This document shows, one piece after another, positions 8,462 to 16,131 of a DNA stretch of 21,311 bases (its first letter is position 1; each line of letters begins with the position of its first letter). The notes below the pieces were generated by a model. It was not told where the DNA came from, made no database searches, and worked only from the letters and a program-made list of their open reading frames with translations. Source of the DNA: a virus. A program made the translations under genes and the position numbers. Location: positions 1 through 21,311 of the IMG/VR virus record IMGVR_UViG_3300030410_000107; one strand, 5' to 3'.

Positions 8462-9655
8462 TTAGATCTGGAACACGAAGTGGTTGCGCGTGTCAGTCTG
8501 GATGTAGTTTCCCATCGAGCGCGTACGAGCCTCGATCGAGTCATCCGACGTCGAGCGCAGGTTCGGGCGACCGTCGTCCATGATGATGTGGACCTGATCG
8601 AGCAGCGTCCGGTAGTAGTGCGAGCCGGAGTCGAAGCCACGACCACGGTTGGTCGGCGCATCGGGATCCGAGTAGCACTTCAGCGTGCCGGCCGGAGTCG
8701 AGATCTTGATGCTCTCGAAACCGAACGTCACCTCGCCGCCCATGCCCTCGTACTCGACCTTGGCGCCGAGACGACGCACGACCTGCCAAAAGCGGATCGG
8801 GTTGAGCATCAGCGAATCCGACGTGCCGCCGTTGGCGTTCACGTAGATTGCCGCCAAGCCCGCGTTCTCCTCGATCGGCGTGGTCGTGTCAGCGACACGC
8901 GAGCCGGCGAGCAACTCTGGGAACACCGAACGGTCCTGACCGCGGAAGTTGTCACCACCAACCGGAGCAACGAGAGGAGTGCTCGCCTCGAGACCCTGGA
9001 CGCCCGTGCCGATTTCGGTCGCGGCGAAGAAGTAGTCGTTGGCGCCCAGCGACGTAATGGCTGCCGCGCTGGTCAACGTGACGGTGCCGCCAGCGATCGA
9101 GACGCCCGCAACGGTCGTGGTGCCGGTGCGCGGCGAGGAGCCGTTGGCGTTCGGAGACGCCTGGACAACCATGTTGATCTTGAAGTTACGAGCGGTGTCC
9201 GGATCGATCAGCGTCATCACGTTGGTCGCGATGGAAGCGATCTGACCGCGCTGGCACGTGCCATCGCGATAGAGATCGAACGCGAGGCGATCGATGTGCT
9301 CCGTGATGATTGCGTCGGTCTCGAGCGTGACGAGATCGAGAAACGAGCCCTTGGAGTCGCACGCTTGCAGCGATTCACCGTCGAGGGTGATATCGCCGTA
9401 CTTCTTGAAGCGGAGCGCAGCGAACTGCACGCCCTTGCTCGGCGAGACACCAGCTTGCGCACCAATGAAGGTACCGCCGACGCCCTGCGGGTTTCCGTAC
9501 CGCATCGGGTACGTGAAGTTATTGCCAGTGAATCCACCGGTCTTGGTCATCATCGCGAGCAACGGGTGCTTGCGGACGGCCACGATGCCAACGTTGGAGG
9601 CGTACGTGGTCTTGTAGATGTATGCGACAGACGAGAGAGTTGATGCGGCGGCCAT
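8462..9655 (-). CDS. Major capsid protein (HK97-like fold)
   Basis: 397 residues. Size, the position just after the scaffold gene and the sequence pattern fit podoviral major capsid proteins: an N-terminal arm leading to VRKHPLLAMM and FTYPMRYGNPQG, a central helical stretch (SFLDLVTLETDAIITEHIDR, around 105-124, matching the long spine helix), DLYRDGT, and a C-terminal half with LNPIRFWQVVRRLG and HVDIIMDDG-like sequence (here HIIMDDGRP). It assembles the procapsid shell around the scaffold. There is no N-terminal protease-cleaved delta domain, in keeping with the separate scaffold gene. An AAAGGA site six bases before the ATG (9667..9662) supports the start and strong expression. A 90-base leader separates it from the scaffold gene. 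Confidence 0.85.
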   Translation of the reverse strand: MAAASTLSSVAYIYKTTYASNVGIVAVRKHPLLAMMTKTGGFTGNNFTYPMRYGNPQGVGGTFIGAQAGVSPSKGVQFAALRFKKYGDITLDGESLQACDSKGSFLDLVTLETDAIITEHIDRLAFDLYRDGTCQRGQIASIATNVMTLIDPDTARNFKINMVVQASPNANGSSPRTGTTTVAGVSIAGGTVTLTSAAAITSLGANDYFFAATEIGTGVQGLEASTPLVAPVGGDNFRGQDRSVFPELLAGSRVADTTTPIEENAGLAAIYVNANGGTSDSLMLNPIRFWQVVRRLGAKVEYEGMGGEVTFGFESIKISTPAGTLKCYSDPDAPTNRGRGFDSGSHYYRTLLDQVHIIMDDGRPNLRSTSDDSIEARTRSMGNYIQTDTRNHFVFQI

Positions 9656-9745
9656 GACGAGTCCTTTGCGCGAAGTGCGCAGTCACCTGAGTTGGGTGCC
9701 GGTCGGTCTCGTCGGCTGTCGGGTATCGGTCTTTGAGCGGCGGTG
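9656..9745 (-). promoter_or_regulatory. Leader of the capsid gene with ribosome binding site and small hairpin
   Basis: Ninety non-coding bases between the scaffold stop and the capsid ATG. They hold AAAGGA (9667..9662) and, directly before it, an inverted repeat TGCGC/GCGCA with a five-base loop (9667-9681). I see no convincing promoter or T-tracted terminator. The hairpin could protect the messenger or adjust capsid expression relative to scaffold; this is speculation. Confidence 0.4.
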
Positions 9746-10780
9746 TTAGGCAGTCCCGGTTTCCCAGGGCATGTCTTTCAAAAGTTCTTGGCGCACTTCA
9801 GCTGCGCTTCGCTTAGCGGCCGGCTTGGGCGTCTGTGTTGCGCCACTTGCCGCCGCGTCCAGGGTCCTTGCGGGTCGCTTCATCTCGACGACGGCTGCCG
9901 CGGGCTTCGCTTTCGCGCTGATGACAGCAGCTGGGTCGATACCAAGCTCCTCGAGCTCGGCGCGACGCTGCTTCTCGTACGCGAGCGCCACGTCCTCGGC
10001 GTCCGGTACCTCGCCGGTCTCGGCGAATAGTCGCTCGGTCGTTTTCCACATCTCGGCCTTGGCCTTGATCGGACTCTTCTCGATCAGAGCCTTGAGCAGC
10101 TGGGCTTCCGCGGGAAGCGTCGCTGTGACGTGGTCCAGAAACTGAGTCTTCTGCGACTCGAACGTCTGTGTAGCAGCGGCCTGCTTCTTCTCGGTCTCAA
10201 CCTGTGTGCGCCAATCGCGCAGCTCGCGAATCTCGAGATCCTTTTCGCGCTCTCGGCGAGCATGCGCTGCGGCAGCAGCACGCTTCGGGTCGGAAGCAGC
10301 GGCCTTGCTGTTGTTGAACAGCTGCTGTGCGACGTATTCGAAGTCGTCCTCGCTCAAACCGAGCGATCGCATCAGCTCGACGGGATTCGTGCGGGCTTGC
10401 TCGACCGCGGCCTTGTACTTCTTGACCGAGTCGATATGCGGCGTGATCTCGGCGCGCACTCGCTCGACCTCGGCATGGAAGTCGGCCTTTGCATCGGCGC
10501 GCTCCTTGGAGATGAGGTCACGAGACCGCTTCTCCGCTTTGGCGATCGAGGTCAGCCGCTTGGCGTCCGGATCGACAGGGTCGACTTCTTTGGTCTCGAC
10601 CTTGGCGACATCCGCTTCGTCGTCTTCAATGGGCGCCTCAGCAGCAACGACCACCTCGGGGTCGGCTGCTTCCGATTCGACCTTTGGTGCGGCGGCCTCC
10701 CAGGGCATATCCGCAAGCACGTCGGTGCGAGCAGGTTTTGCGGACGGAGCAGGCGCTACAACGTCAACGGGGTCCGGCAC
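9746..10780 (-). CDS. Capsid assembly scaffolding protein
   Basis: 344 residues, highly charged (Glu, Lys, Asp, Arg, Ala) and predicted largely helical. Acidic low-complexity sequence covers residues 1-75, long coiled-coil-like helices about 75-270 (many KAEKR, EVERVRAEI and REREKDLEIRELRDW type heptads), then an Ala/Lys/Pro linker and a C-terminal helix. This composition immediately before the major capsid gene is typical of scaffolds that fill the procapsid and then leave. The motif DMPWE appears twice, at residues 24-28 and at 336-340 near the C-terminus, each preceded by a Leu-rich turn, which may be capsid-contact sites. The start is GTG at 10780; a stop lies eleven codons upstream and no ATG or Shine-Dalgarno sequence precedes it. 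CTG two codons earlier is the only other upstream option. Confidence 0.75.
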   Translation of the reverse strand: MPDPVDVVAPAPSAKPARTDVLADMPWEAAAPKVESEAADPEVVVAAEAPIEDDEADVAKVETKEVDPVDPDAKRLTSIAKAEKRSRDLISKERADAKADFHAEVERVRAEITPHIDSVKKYKAAVEQARTNPVELMRSLGLSEDDFEYVAQQLFNNSKAAASDPKRAAAAAHARREREKDLEIRELRDWRTQVETEKKQAAATQTFESQKTQFLDHVTATLPAEAQLLKALIEKSPIKAKAEMWKTTERLFAETGEVPDAEDVALAYEKQRRAELEELGIDPAAVISAKAKPAAAVVEMKRPARTLDAAASGATQTPKPAAKRSAAEVRQELLKDMPWETGTA

Positions 10781-10828
10781 TAAAAACAGAGATATACGAA
10801 AAAAGAGGCTGAGTCAATAACTACCCGG
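10781..10828. promoter_or_regulatory. 48-base AT-rich divergent control region
   Basis: This is the whole gap between the scaffold gene (minus) and the small gene before the portal (plus). By eye about 30 of 48 bases are A or T, against GC-rich surroundings. On the minus strand TTGACT (10817..10812) is followed by TATCTC after 17 bases (10794..10789), or TATATC after 15, a weak sigma-70-like pair that would start RNA within a few bases of the GTG at 10780. I see no convincing plus-strand promoter. Neither flanking GTG start has a Shine-Dalgarno sequence. Divergent promoters must lie here or inside the flanking genes. Confidence 0.4.
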
Positions 10829-11113
10829 GTGTACAACTACCCAGTGGCTGGACGCGCATCCCTGTCCTTTGGCGAACGCCTAGCGCTTATCGCCGAGCGC
10901 GCTCCAGCCCTTCGAATGGCTGGAGTTCTTAACGTCGCCGACGGGGAGTGCTCGTTCACCCTCGCGCCCTTCGAGGCTGAGCCTCCAAAAGTCGAGCTGA
11001 GCAAGGTCCCGGACGACAACCGGGATGCCCTGTTTGACCCGGACAGTTACCCGGACGGCAAGGTCCCTGGCTACAACCTGACAGACAACCTTGACGGCGA
11101 GGAACCGTCGTGA
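10829..11113 (+). CDS. Small protein of unknown function encoded before the portal gene
   Basis: 94 residues, not recognised. The N-terminal part is helical (FGERLALIAERAPALRMAG, 14-32), a short beta-like stretch ECSFTLAPF follows (40-48), and the rest is acidic and rich in Asp and Pro (isoelectric point clearly low). GTG at 10829 is the first possible start after an in-frame stop at 10781; a second GTG five codons later and an ATG at codon 30 (10916) are alternatives, and none has a clear ribosome binding site. Its stop overlaps the portal start (GTGA at 11110-11113), which supports a real gene coupled to the portal. A packaging or head-completion accessory role is possible from position only. 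Confidence 0.55.
   Translation: MYNYPVAGRASLSFGERLALIAERAPALRMAGVLNVADGECSFTLAPFEAEPPKVELSKVPDDNRDALFDPDSYPDGKVPGYNLTDNLDGEEPS
11099..11104 (+). promoter_or_regulatory. Ribosome binding site that fixes the portal start
   Basis: GAGGAA lies five bases before the GTG at 11110, inside the end of the preceding small gene. It identifies GTG rather than a later ATG as the portal start. Confidence 0.6.
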
Positions 11114-13059
11114 GTCCTGCGTGGGGAGGACATGGTCTCCAGGCTGACAGCGAGGCTGCGCGACGCAACTGGTGGAACGCACCGAAGGGTGACGTCTATA
11201 CGGTCGCGCTCGAATATGTGCAGGCGGTTGACCGACTGCAGGCGCCTCTCTTCGACAAGTTCGTAAAGCTCGAAGCGCTCTACGACACGAACCCGCGAAC
11301 GAATCTATTCAACAATGACGCGTCCGTAGATGGGCGCGTTGGCGGAAAAATCATCGAGAACGTCATCGCGTCGAATATCGACACGGTCGCCGCATCGATC
11401 TCGGCCACCGACGTTCGCGCGCGCTTCCAGACGACCGACGCGACCTGGGAGCAGCAACGCACCGCGAAGCACCTCGAGTGGTATGCCGACGGGATCGCCG
11501 TCATGTTCGACGTGGGTGCGAAGTGCCGACACGGCTTCAAGGCTGGCGCCGCGCTCAAGGGGACGGGGCTAACGAAGGTCTATATCGACGAGTTCGATCA
11601 GATTCGCGTCGACTCCGTGATGGTCGACGACATCGTGGTCGACGAGCTCGAGACGCGGAACGGATCGCCGCGGCAGATGCACTATCGGACGCTCCTCGAT
11701 CGCGAGGATATGAAGGCGCAGTTTCCCGAGTACGCCAAAGAGATCGAGAACGCACAGACATCGACAGCCCGCAACTGGCGCATCTGGGCCGGGTATCGCC
11801 CGGTCAAACAGAACGAGCTCGTAGTCATCGAGTCGTGGCGCCTGCCAATCGGCAAGAAAGGAAAGAAAGGCTACCAGCCCGGCCGTCACTGCATCATGGT
11901 CGACGGTTGCGATTTGCTCGACGAGGAATGGGAGAAGACCTTCTTCCCATTCGCGAAGATCGTCTGGACTCAGCCCGCTCGCGGCTGGTACGGCATCTCC
12001 CTCGCCGAGCGCATCGCACCCATTCAGCGCGCGCTGAACAAGCGCAACTGGCAGATCGAGCGAACGCTCGACCAGTCAGCAGCGCCGACGACCTTTGTGC
12101 AGCTGGCCGACGCGAAGCTAGCCATCCAGTCCACCAACCGCATCGGCAACATTGCGGTCTATAAAGCAGCGGTCCCAGTCACACCATCGTTCCCGCAGGT
12201 CAACGCAGAAATCTATGCGGACCGCGAGCGACAAAAGGCATCCGCCTTCGAGGAGTCGGGCGTGTCTCGCATGGCCGCGCAGTCGGTCAAGCCGGCCGGC
12301 CTCGACTCGGGAGTGGCAATGCGCGAGTACCGCGACCAGACTACGCAGCGCTTTGCGATGCAGGAGAAGGCGTACGAGCAGTTCTGGCTAGACACCATCA
12401 CGCTGATCATTGACTGCTGCAAAGACCTCGGCAAGGACGCGCCGGTCATCGACAAGAAAACGAAGTTCGGCGCCAAAAAGATCAAGTGGTCCGATGTCGA
12501 CATGGGCGACATCAAGATCCAGATCGCCGCAGCCTCGACGCTGAGTCAGACGCCAGCAGGTCGACAGCAGTCAATTGTCGAATGGGCTCAGGCCGGGATC
12601 ATCAGCCAGGACGAAGCTCGTCGCCTGATGGATCACCCCGACCTCGAGCGGGCGATGAGCATCTACACCGCGGCACTCGACGATATCGAGTCAACGCTCG
12701 AGTCGATCATGGAAGGCCACCATGTGATGCCCGAGCCGTACCAGAACCTCAAGATCGGCGTCTGGCGCGCGCAACAGCAGTACCTAATCCTGCGCGACGA
12801 CCAGGCGCCCGAGGAAATTCTCGAGGGAATGAGGCAGTGGATCGTCCAGGCCGCGTACATCCAGAATCCGCCCGCACCGCCTCAGCCGGCGATGTCACCA
12901 GGTCCGCCGATGATGCCAGGTCAAGGTCCGCAACTCGCGCTACCACCAGGCCAGCCCGGCATGGACCCCAACATGATGGCCGCACCGCCTCCTGATGTTG
13001 GTGGCGCTGCGCAGGGTGCGTTCGCTCCGCAGGCGATGCAGACCATCGCCGCTCCTTGA
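11110..13059 (+). CDS. Portal protein
   Basis: 649 residues. It forms the dodecameric ring at one capsid vertex through which DNA is pumped and to which the tail is attached. Recognisable podoviral portal features are the early GKIIENVIASNIDTVAA stretch (79-95), the AALKGTGLTKVYIDE block (147-161), DDIVVDE (173-179), and the long helical segment around GISLAERIAPIQRALNKRNW, followed by a helical core and a flexible Pro/Met/Gln-rich tail from about residue 600. Start is GTG with GAGGAA five bases before it. The gene overlaps the small upstream gene (GTGA) and the terminase gene (TTGA at 13056-13059), so the three form a coupled unit. Its strand is opposite to scaffold and capsid genes, which is unusual. 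Confidence 0.88.
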   Translation: MSPAWGGHGLQADSEAARRNWWNAPKGDVYTVALEYVQAVDRLQAPLFDKFVKLEALYDTNPRTNLFNNDASVDGRVGGKIIENVIASNIDTVAASISATDVRARFQTTDATWEQQRTAKHLEWYADGIAVMFDVGAKCRHGFKAGAALKGTGLTKVYIDEFDQIRVDSVMVDDIVVDELETRNGSPRQMHYRTLLDREDMKAQFPEYAKEIENAQTSTARNWRIWAGYRPVKQNELVVIESWRLPIGKKGKKGYQPGRHCIMVDGCDLLDEEWEKTFFPFAKIVWTQPARGWYGISLAERIAPIQRALNKRNWQIERTLDQSAAPTTFVQLADAKLAIQSTNRIGNIAVYKAAVPVTPSFPQVNAEIYADRERQKASAFEESGVSRMAAQSVKPAGLDSGVAMREYRDQTTQRFAMQEKAYEQFWLDTITLIIDCCKDLGKDAPVIDKKTKFGAKKIKWSDVDMGDIKIQIAAASTLSQTPAGRQQSIVEWAQAGIISQDEARRLMDHPDLERAMSIYTAALDDIESTLESIMEGHHVMPEPYQNLKIGVWRAQQQYLILRDDQAPEEILEGMRQWIVQAAYIQNPPAPPQPAMSPGPPMMPGQGPQLALPPGQPGMDPNMMAAPPPDVGGAAQGAFAPQAMQTIAAP

Positions 13060-14648
13060 CCTGGGAAACCGTCAAGGCCGAGCTCGCGTTCGCGGCGTCC
13101 GGCGAGTTCGATTCGAAGTGGGTCGAGGACCGCTGCAAGCGAGTCATCGCGAACTGCCACCCGCGCCAGCGCGCGTTCGTGCTCGATCCGCACCGTCGCG
13201 TATCCGCGCTCGTCGGTCGCCGCGGTGGCAAGACCACAGGACAGCGCGCGCGATTCGTCCTGAAGATGCTGCGCATCCCTCGCGCGAAGTGCCTCTATAT
13301 CGCCACGACGCGGGTAGCAGCTGCTGAGTTGATGTGGGGACCGCTCAAGGACCTACTTGGCCGGCTCGGCATCGAAGCGACCTTCAACGAGACTAAGCTG
13401 CTCTGCACCTTCAAGCGGAACGGCTCCACGCTCAAGCTGGTCGGCGCAAGCGACACGTCTGAGGTCGACAAGATCCGCGGCAACAAATTTCATGAGGTCG
13501 GGCTCGACGAGGCCGCATCGTTCCCCGCCGCACGCCTCGAGAACTTGATCGATCGCGTGATCGGTCCCTGTCTCGGCGACTATCGCGGTGTGCTGACGAT
13601 GTTCGGCACCCCGGGCCACATCCTCGCGGGCCCGTTCTATGAGGCTACGAGACCGAGCAGCTCGAGACACCGACGCTACGAGGACCGCGATCTACCTGAG
13701 TACGAAGGCTGGACAAGTTGGTCATCGCACGCGTGGACACTGCTCGATGGCTCCACGTTCGTGAAGGCGATGGCCAACGCGTGGGATGAGGCGCTCCAAG
13801 AAAAGGCCGATAAGAACTGGGCTGATGATCACCCGGTGTGGCTTCGCGAGTGGCTCGGTCAATGGGCTGCCGACTCGACAGAGAACGTCTACAAGTACCG
13901 GCCGCACGTCGAAGGCATCGAATGGAACCAGTGGGACCCGTTCGCGGGCAGACACCTCGATGGACCGCCTGGCCTCAAGCACTGCATCGAGAAGCTCGAC
14001 CAAAACATCACGTGGCACTACGTCGTGTCGCAGGACATGGGCCACACCGACCCGTACGCGTGCAACGTGTTCGCGTTCAGTCCGAGCGACACGACAAAAA
14101 CCATCTGGCATGTGTTCTGGTTCGAGCGAACCAAGATGCATGCCGAACCGATCGCGAAGTTACTGATCGGGGACGCGTTGAAGCACGAAAAACCGTCTGG
14201 CCTGTTCGGGATCATCGGCTGGCCAGACGGCATGGTGATGGACACCGACCCGGCGCACATCGACGAGCTGCAGTCCGTCTACGGCATCCGAATGGTCAAG
14301 GCGGATCGCAAAAAGGACTACAAGCTGGGAGCGATCGAACTGGTCAACGGCGACTTGATCGAGGGCCGCATCAAGATCATCAAAGACTCTCCCCTGGCGC
14401 AGCAACTCGCGCAGCTCCAGTGGCGCACCGACGAGTTCGGGCAGGTCAGCGAGAACAAGGCGCAGGCGAATCACTCGGCCGACACGCTCATCTATGGGCG
14501 CCTCCTCATCGCTCACCTGTTCGAGTCAGGTGCGATCACCGCCGAAGCTCGACGGACACGCGAAGAAGAGATCGAAGATCCGGTCGAGACGAACGACGAG
14601 GACAACTACGACGGGCTGCTAGCCGATGCCGAGTTCGACGACGACTGA
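13056..14648 (+). CDS. terL: Terminase large subunit (DNA-packaging ATPase and nuclease)
   Basis: 530 residues. The ATPase half has a Walker A-type loop at 53-61 (VGRRGGKTT, Lys59), Walker B at 148-152 (VGLDE, Asp151/Glu152) and a coupling motif near LTMFGTPG (180-187). The nuclease half shows conserved acids at Asp327 (SQDMGHTD), Asp396/Asp398 (VMDTD) and Asp476 (HSADT), the RNase H-like arrangement of terminases. It cuts concatemeric DNA and drives it through the portal. Start is TTG, overlapping the portal stop as TTGA; no Shine-Dalgarno sequence is evident and no ATG occurs until about codon 71, past the Walker A loop, so coupled initiation at TTG is the best reading. No small-terminase gene is recognised nearby. 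The 3' end overlaps a convergent gene by 30 bases. Confidence 0.9.
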   Translation: MTWETVKAELAFAASGEFDSKWVEDRCKRVIANCHPRQRAFVLDPHRRVSALVGRRGGKTTGQRARFVLKMLRIPRAKCLYIATTRVAAAELMWGPLKDLLGRLGIEATFNETKLLCTFKRNGSTLKLVGASDTSEVDKIRGNKFHEVGLDEAASFPAARLENLIDRVIGPCLGDYRGVLTMFGTPGHILAGPFYEATRPSSSRHRRYEDRDLPEYEGWTSWSSHAWTLLDGSTFVKAMANAWDEALQEKADKNWADDHPVWLREWLGQWAADSTENVYKYRPHVEGIEWNQWDPFAGRHLDGPPGLKHCIEKLDQNITWHYVVSQDMGHTDPYACNVFAFSPSDTTKTIWHVFWFERTKMHAEPIAKLLIGDALKHEKPSGLFGIIGWPDGMVMDTDPAHIDELQSVYGIRMVKADRKKDYKLGAIELVNGDLIEGRIKIIKDSPLAQQLAQLQWRTDEFGQVSENKAQANHSADTLIYGRLLIAHLFESGAITAEARRTREEEIEDPVETNDEDNYDGLLADAEFDDD

Positions 14649-14855
14649 GGGAGGGAGCCACCATGCGTCGAACTCGATCAACGCAGCAGTGATTTCCTTG
14701 TCGGCGATTCCCCATGTTTCTAGAGCACGGCGATCCTGGCCGATCATTTTGCGATCCACGAGCAGTCCACGAGCCGACAGCCATCCATACATCGCCCAGA
14801 GCTTTCCGATAGCTTCGAGATCGATGAGACCTTCGACAACTTGATCGCGCGTCAT
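14619..14855 (-). CDS. Small protein of unknown function, convergent with the terminase gene
   Basis: 78 residues from the ATG at 14855, chosen because it overlaps the previous stop as ATGA; an ATG six codons upstream (14873) is the alternative. Not recognised. It is Trp-rich for its length (LWAMYGW near 19-25, FDAWWLPP near 62-69) and mostly helical by composition. Its last nine codons overlap the last codons of the terminase gene on the other strand. It is the last gene of the minus-strand accessory chain. The context does not point to a function. Confidence 0.55.
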   Translation of the reverse strand: MTRDQVVEGLIDLEAIGKLWAMYGWLSARGLLVDRKMIGQDRRALETWGIADKEITAALIEFDAWWLPPSVVVELGIG

Positions 14856-15157
14856 TGGGTGATCGGCCACCATTGTTGCGCGCTGCTCACGTGCAGCATC
14901 GCCACTTGCACCGGCTCACGCTGATCGGCCGGGTGATAGAAGATCTCGAACGAGTCCAGCGCGGTGATGTAGTTCACGACCCAGCATTTCTGATTCGTCG
15001 CGACGGGCACGCACTTGATGCGCTCGATCACCGAATCGCCAGGGATGTCCATCGGCTTGGTGAGCTTGACGAAGCTCACTGGGATCTTGAGCGGGAGTAC
15101 CTTCATGTCGCCGAACGATGTCGGTAGGGCGCGAGGCTTGGTGGCGGGTTCGGTCAT
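14852..15157 (-). CDS. Small protein of unknown function
   Basis: 101 residues. Not recognised. After a short polar start (MTEPATKPRALPTSFG) the sequence is beta-like, with PLKIPVSFVKL and IKCVPVATNQKCWVVNYITALDSFEIFYHP, suggesting a small beta-barrel or sandwich. It overlaps the GNAT-like gene upstream (ATGA at 15154-15157) and the 78-residue gene downstream, so all three are probably co-translated. No catalytic motif is visible. Confidence 0.6.
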   Translation of the reverse strand: MTEPATKPRALPTSFGDMKVLPLKIPVSFVKLTKPMDIPGDSVIERIKCVPVATNQKCWVVNYITALDSFEIFYHPADQREPVQVAMLHVSSAQQWWPITQ

Positions 15158-15630
15158 CGTCGGTATCCTTTGCCTGGGTTGAAGCGCGCCAACATCGGTT
15201 GATGCGACGCGAGCGGGATCTTTTCAGCAAGCTGGCTCACTACAGCCGTCTTGTACGTGTAATCGAATTGCGTCTGAGGGTCGATGCCGATCGCGCCGAA
15301 CAGTCGGCGTGCGATACCCGGCTTCGCCCATCGGCGGTAGGGCGTCTTGACGTAGCAGTAGTTCACGACCGGAGGCCGCTGGCGACGAGAGCGCGGCCGA
15401 GAGATGTCGACCTCGCCACAGATGAAGCCGTACAGCATCGAATCATCCGGCTCGCAGGCGACGAGCGTGGTGCAGCCCTCTCGGTCCAGTAGCCTCACGA
15501 CCTGCGGCCACATGACGGCGTACCAGTCGTCCATGTGGATCATGCCCGCCGTCGTCGCGTCGCGGAAGCTGTCGAGCCACGCCGAGACGATGAAAACGCG
15601 GTCAGCTTCGGTGGCAGGGCGGCAAATCAT
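15154..15630 (-). CDS. GNAT-like N-acetyltransferase family protein
   Basis: 158 residues. The start CRPATEADRVFIVSAWLDSF (3-22) is the usual first strand and helix of GNAT folds; TLVACEPDDSMLYGFICGE (55-73) fits strands 2-4; NYCYVKTPYRRWAKPGIARRLF (90-111) fits the acetyl-CoA loop, with Arg99-Arg100 and Gly105-Ile106-Ala107 in the expected places. Proteins like this occur in several podovirus genomes near packaging or structural genes; their substrate is generally unknown, and host protein or peptide acetylation would be speculation. It overlaps both neighbours by four bases (ATGA). Length is normal for a single GNAT domain. Confidence 0.65.
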   Translation of the reverse strand: MICRPATEADRVFIVSAWLDSFRDATTAGMIHMDDWYAVMWPQVVRLLDREGCTTLVACEPDDSMLYGFICGEVDISRPRSRRQRPPVVNYCYVKTPYRRWAKPGIARRLFGAIGIDPQTQFDYTYKTAVVSQLAEKIPLASHQPMLARFNPGKGYRR

Positions 15631-16076
15631 TTGGATTGATTACGCTTCCGGCTCCGCTCGCATGCACTTTCGAATTTGGTCCGCGCGGCCTCCGGCGACA
15701 TCGGGCCGAGCACGCCAGGACGACACACATAGTCTTCCATCCACCACTCGGCTAACGACTTGCTCACATCTTCGTAGACAACGGCAGTGCCGAGGACGGT
15801 CACGACAAGTTCAATGAACCGACGGTACACCTGCGGGTGCGGAAACTCGGCTACGAAGCAGACGCATTGAGGGCAGTCGCCACACATCCACATGCGTCCG
15901 ACCTTCTCGGAATCGCCCCAACCGCCAGGCGAGAACGCGAATTTCCCGTCCATCACCTCGGCGTCACCCATCGTACAGCCGAGATCCTTGGTCTGGAATT
16001 CTACGCCTGCGAGACTATGACCCTCGGAGCATCTCGGTTCCGTATCGCGAAACCAGACTCGATCGAACATGCCCAT
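15627..16076 (-). CDS. Cys-rich protein beginning MGMFD, putative metal-binding
   Basis: 149 residues. It opens with MGMFDRVWF and has FQTKDLGC at 27-34, a signature shared with a family of small phage and bacterial proteins of unknown role that normally bind zinc. Possible ligands are Cys16/His20 and Cys65, Cys68 and Cys71 (CGDCPQC). The C-terminal third is helical and basic. An ATG two codons later is a second possible start. Its stop overlaps the start of the GNAT-like gene (ATGA). Upstream is a 55-base gap without a clear promoter. Function not known. Confidence 0.6.
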   Translation of the reverse strand: MGMFDRVWFRDTEPRCSEGHSLAGVEFQTKDLGCTMGDAEVMDGKFAFSPGGWGDSEKVGRMWMCGDCPQCVCFVAEFPHPQVYRRFIELVVTVLGTAVVYEDVSKSLAEWWMEDYVCRPGVLGPMSPEAARTKFESACERSRKRNQSK

Positions 16077-16131
16077 TATGAAAACAGACTACGCCACAAG
16101 TTGTAGGCGAAGGATGCGGTCCAGCGGTGCG

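Noticed and set aside
7182-8465. Plus-strand open frame of 427 codons across the connector region
   Set aside because: Arg-rich, no motifs, antisense to three coupled minus-strand genes with good start signals.
8321-9643. Plus-strand open frame of 440 codons opposite the major capsid gene
   Set aside because: Arg/His/Val-rich composition with no domain pattern, fully antisense to a well-supported capsid gene; a usual effect of high GC content.
13838-14692. Second plus-strand frame of 284 codons within the terminase gene
   Set aside because: Arg/His-rich shadow; the terminase frame has all ATPase and nuclease motifs.
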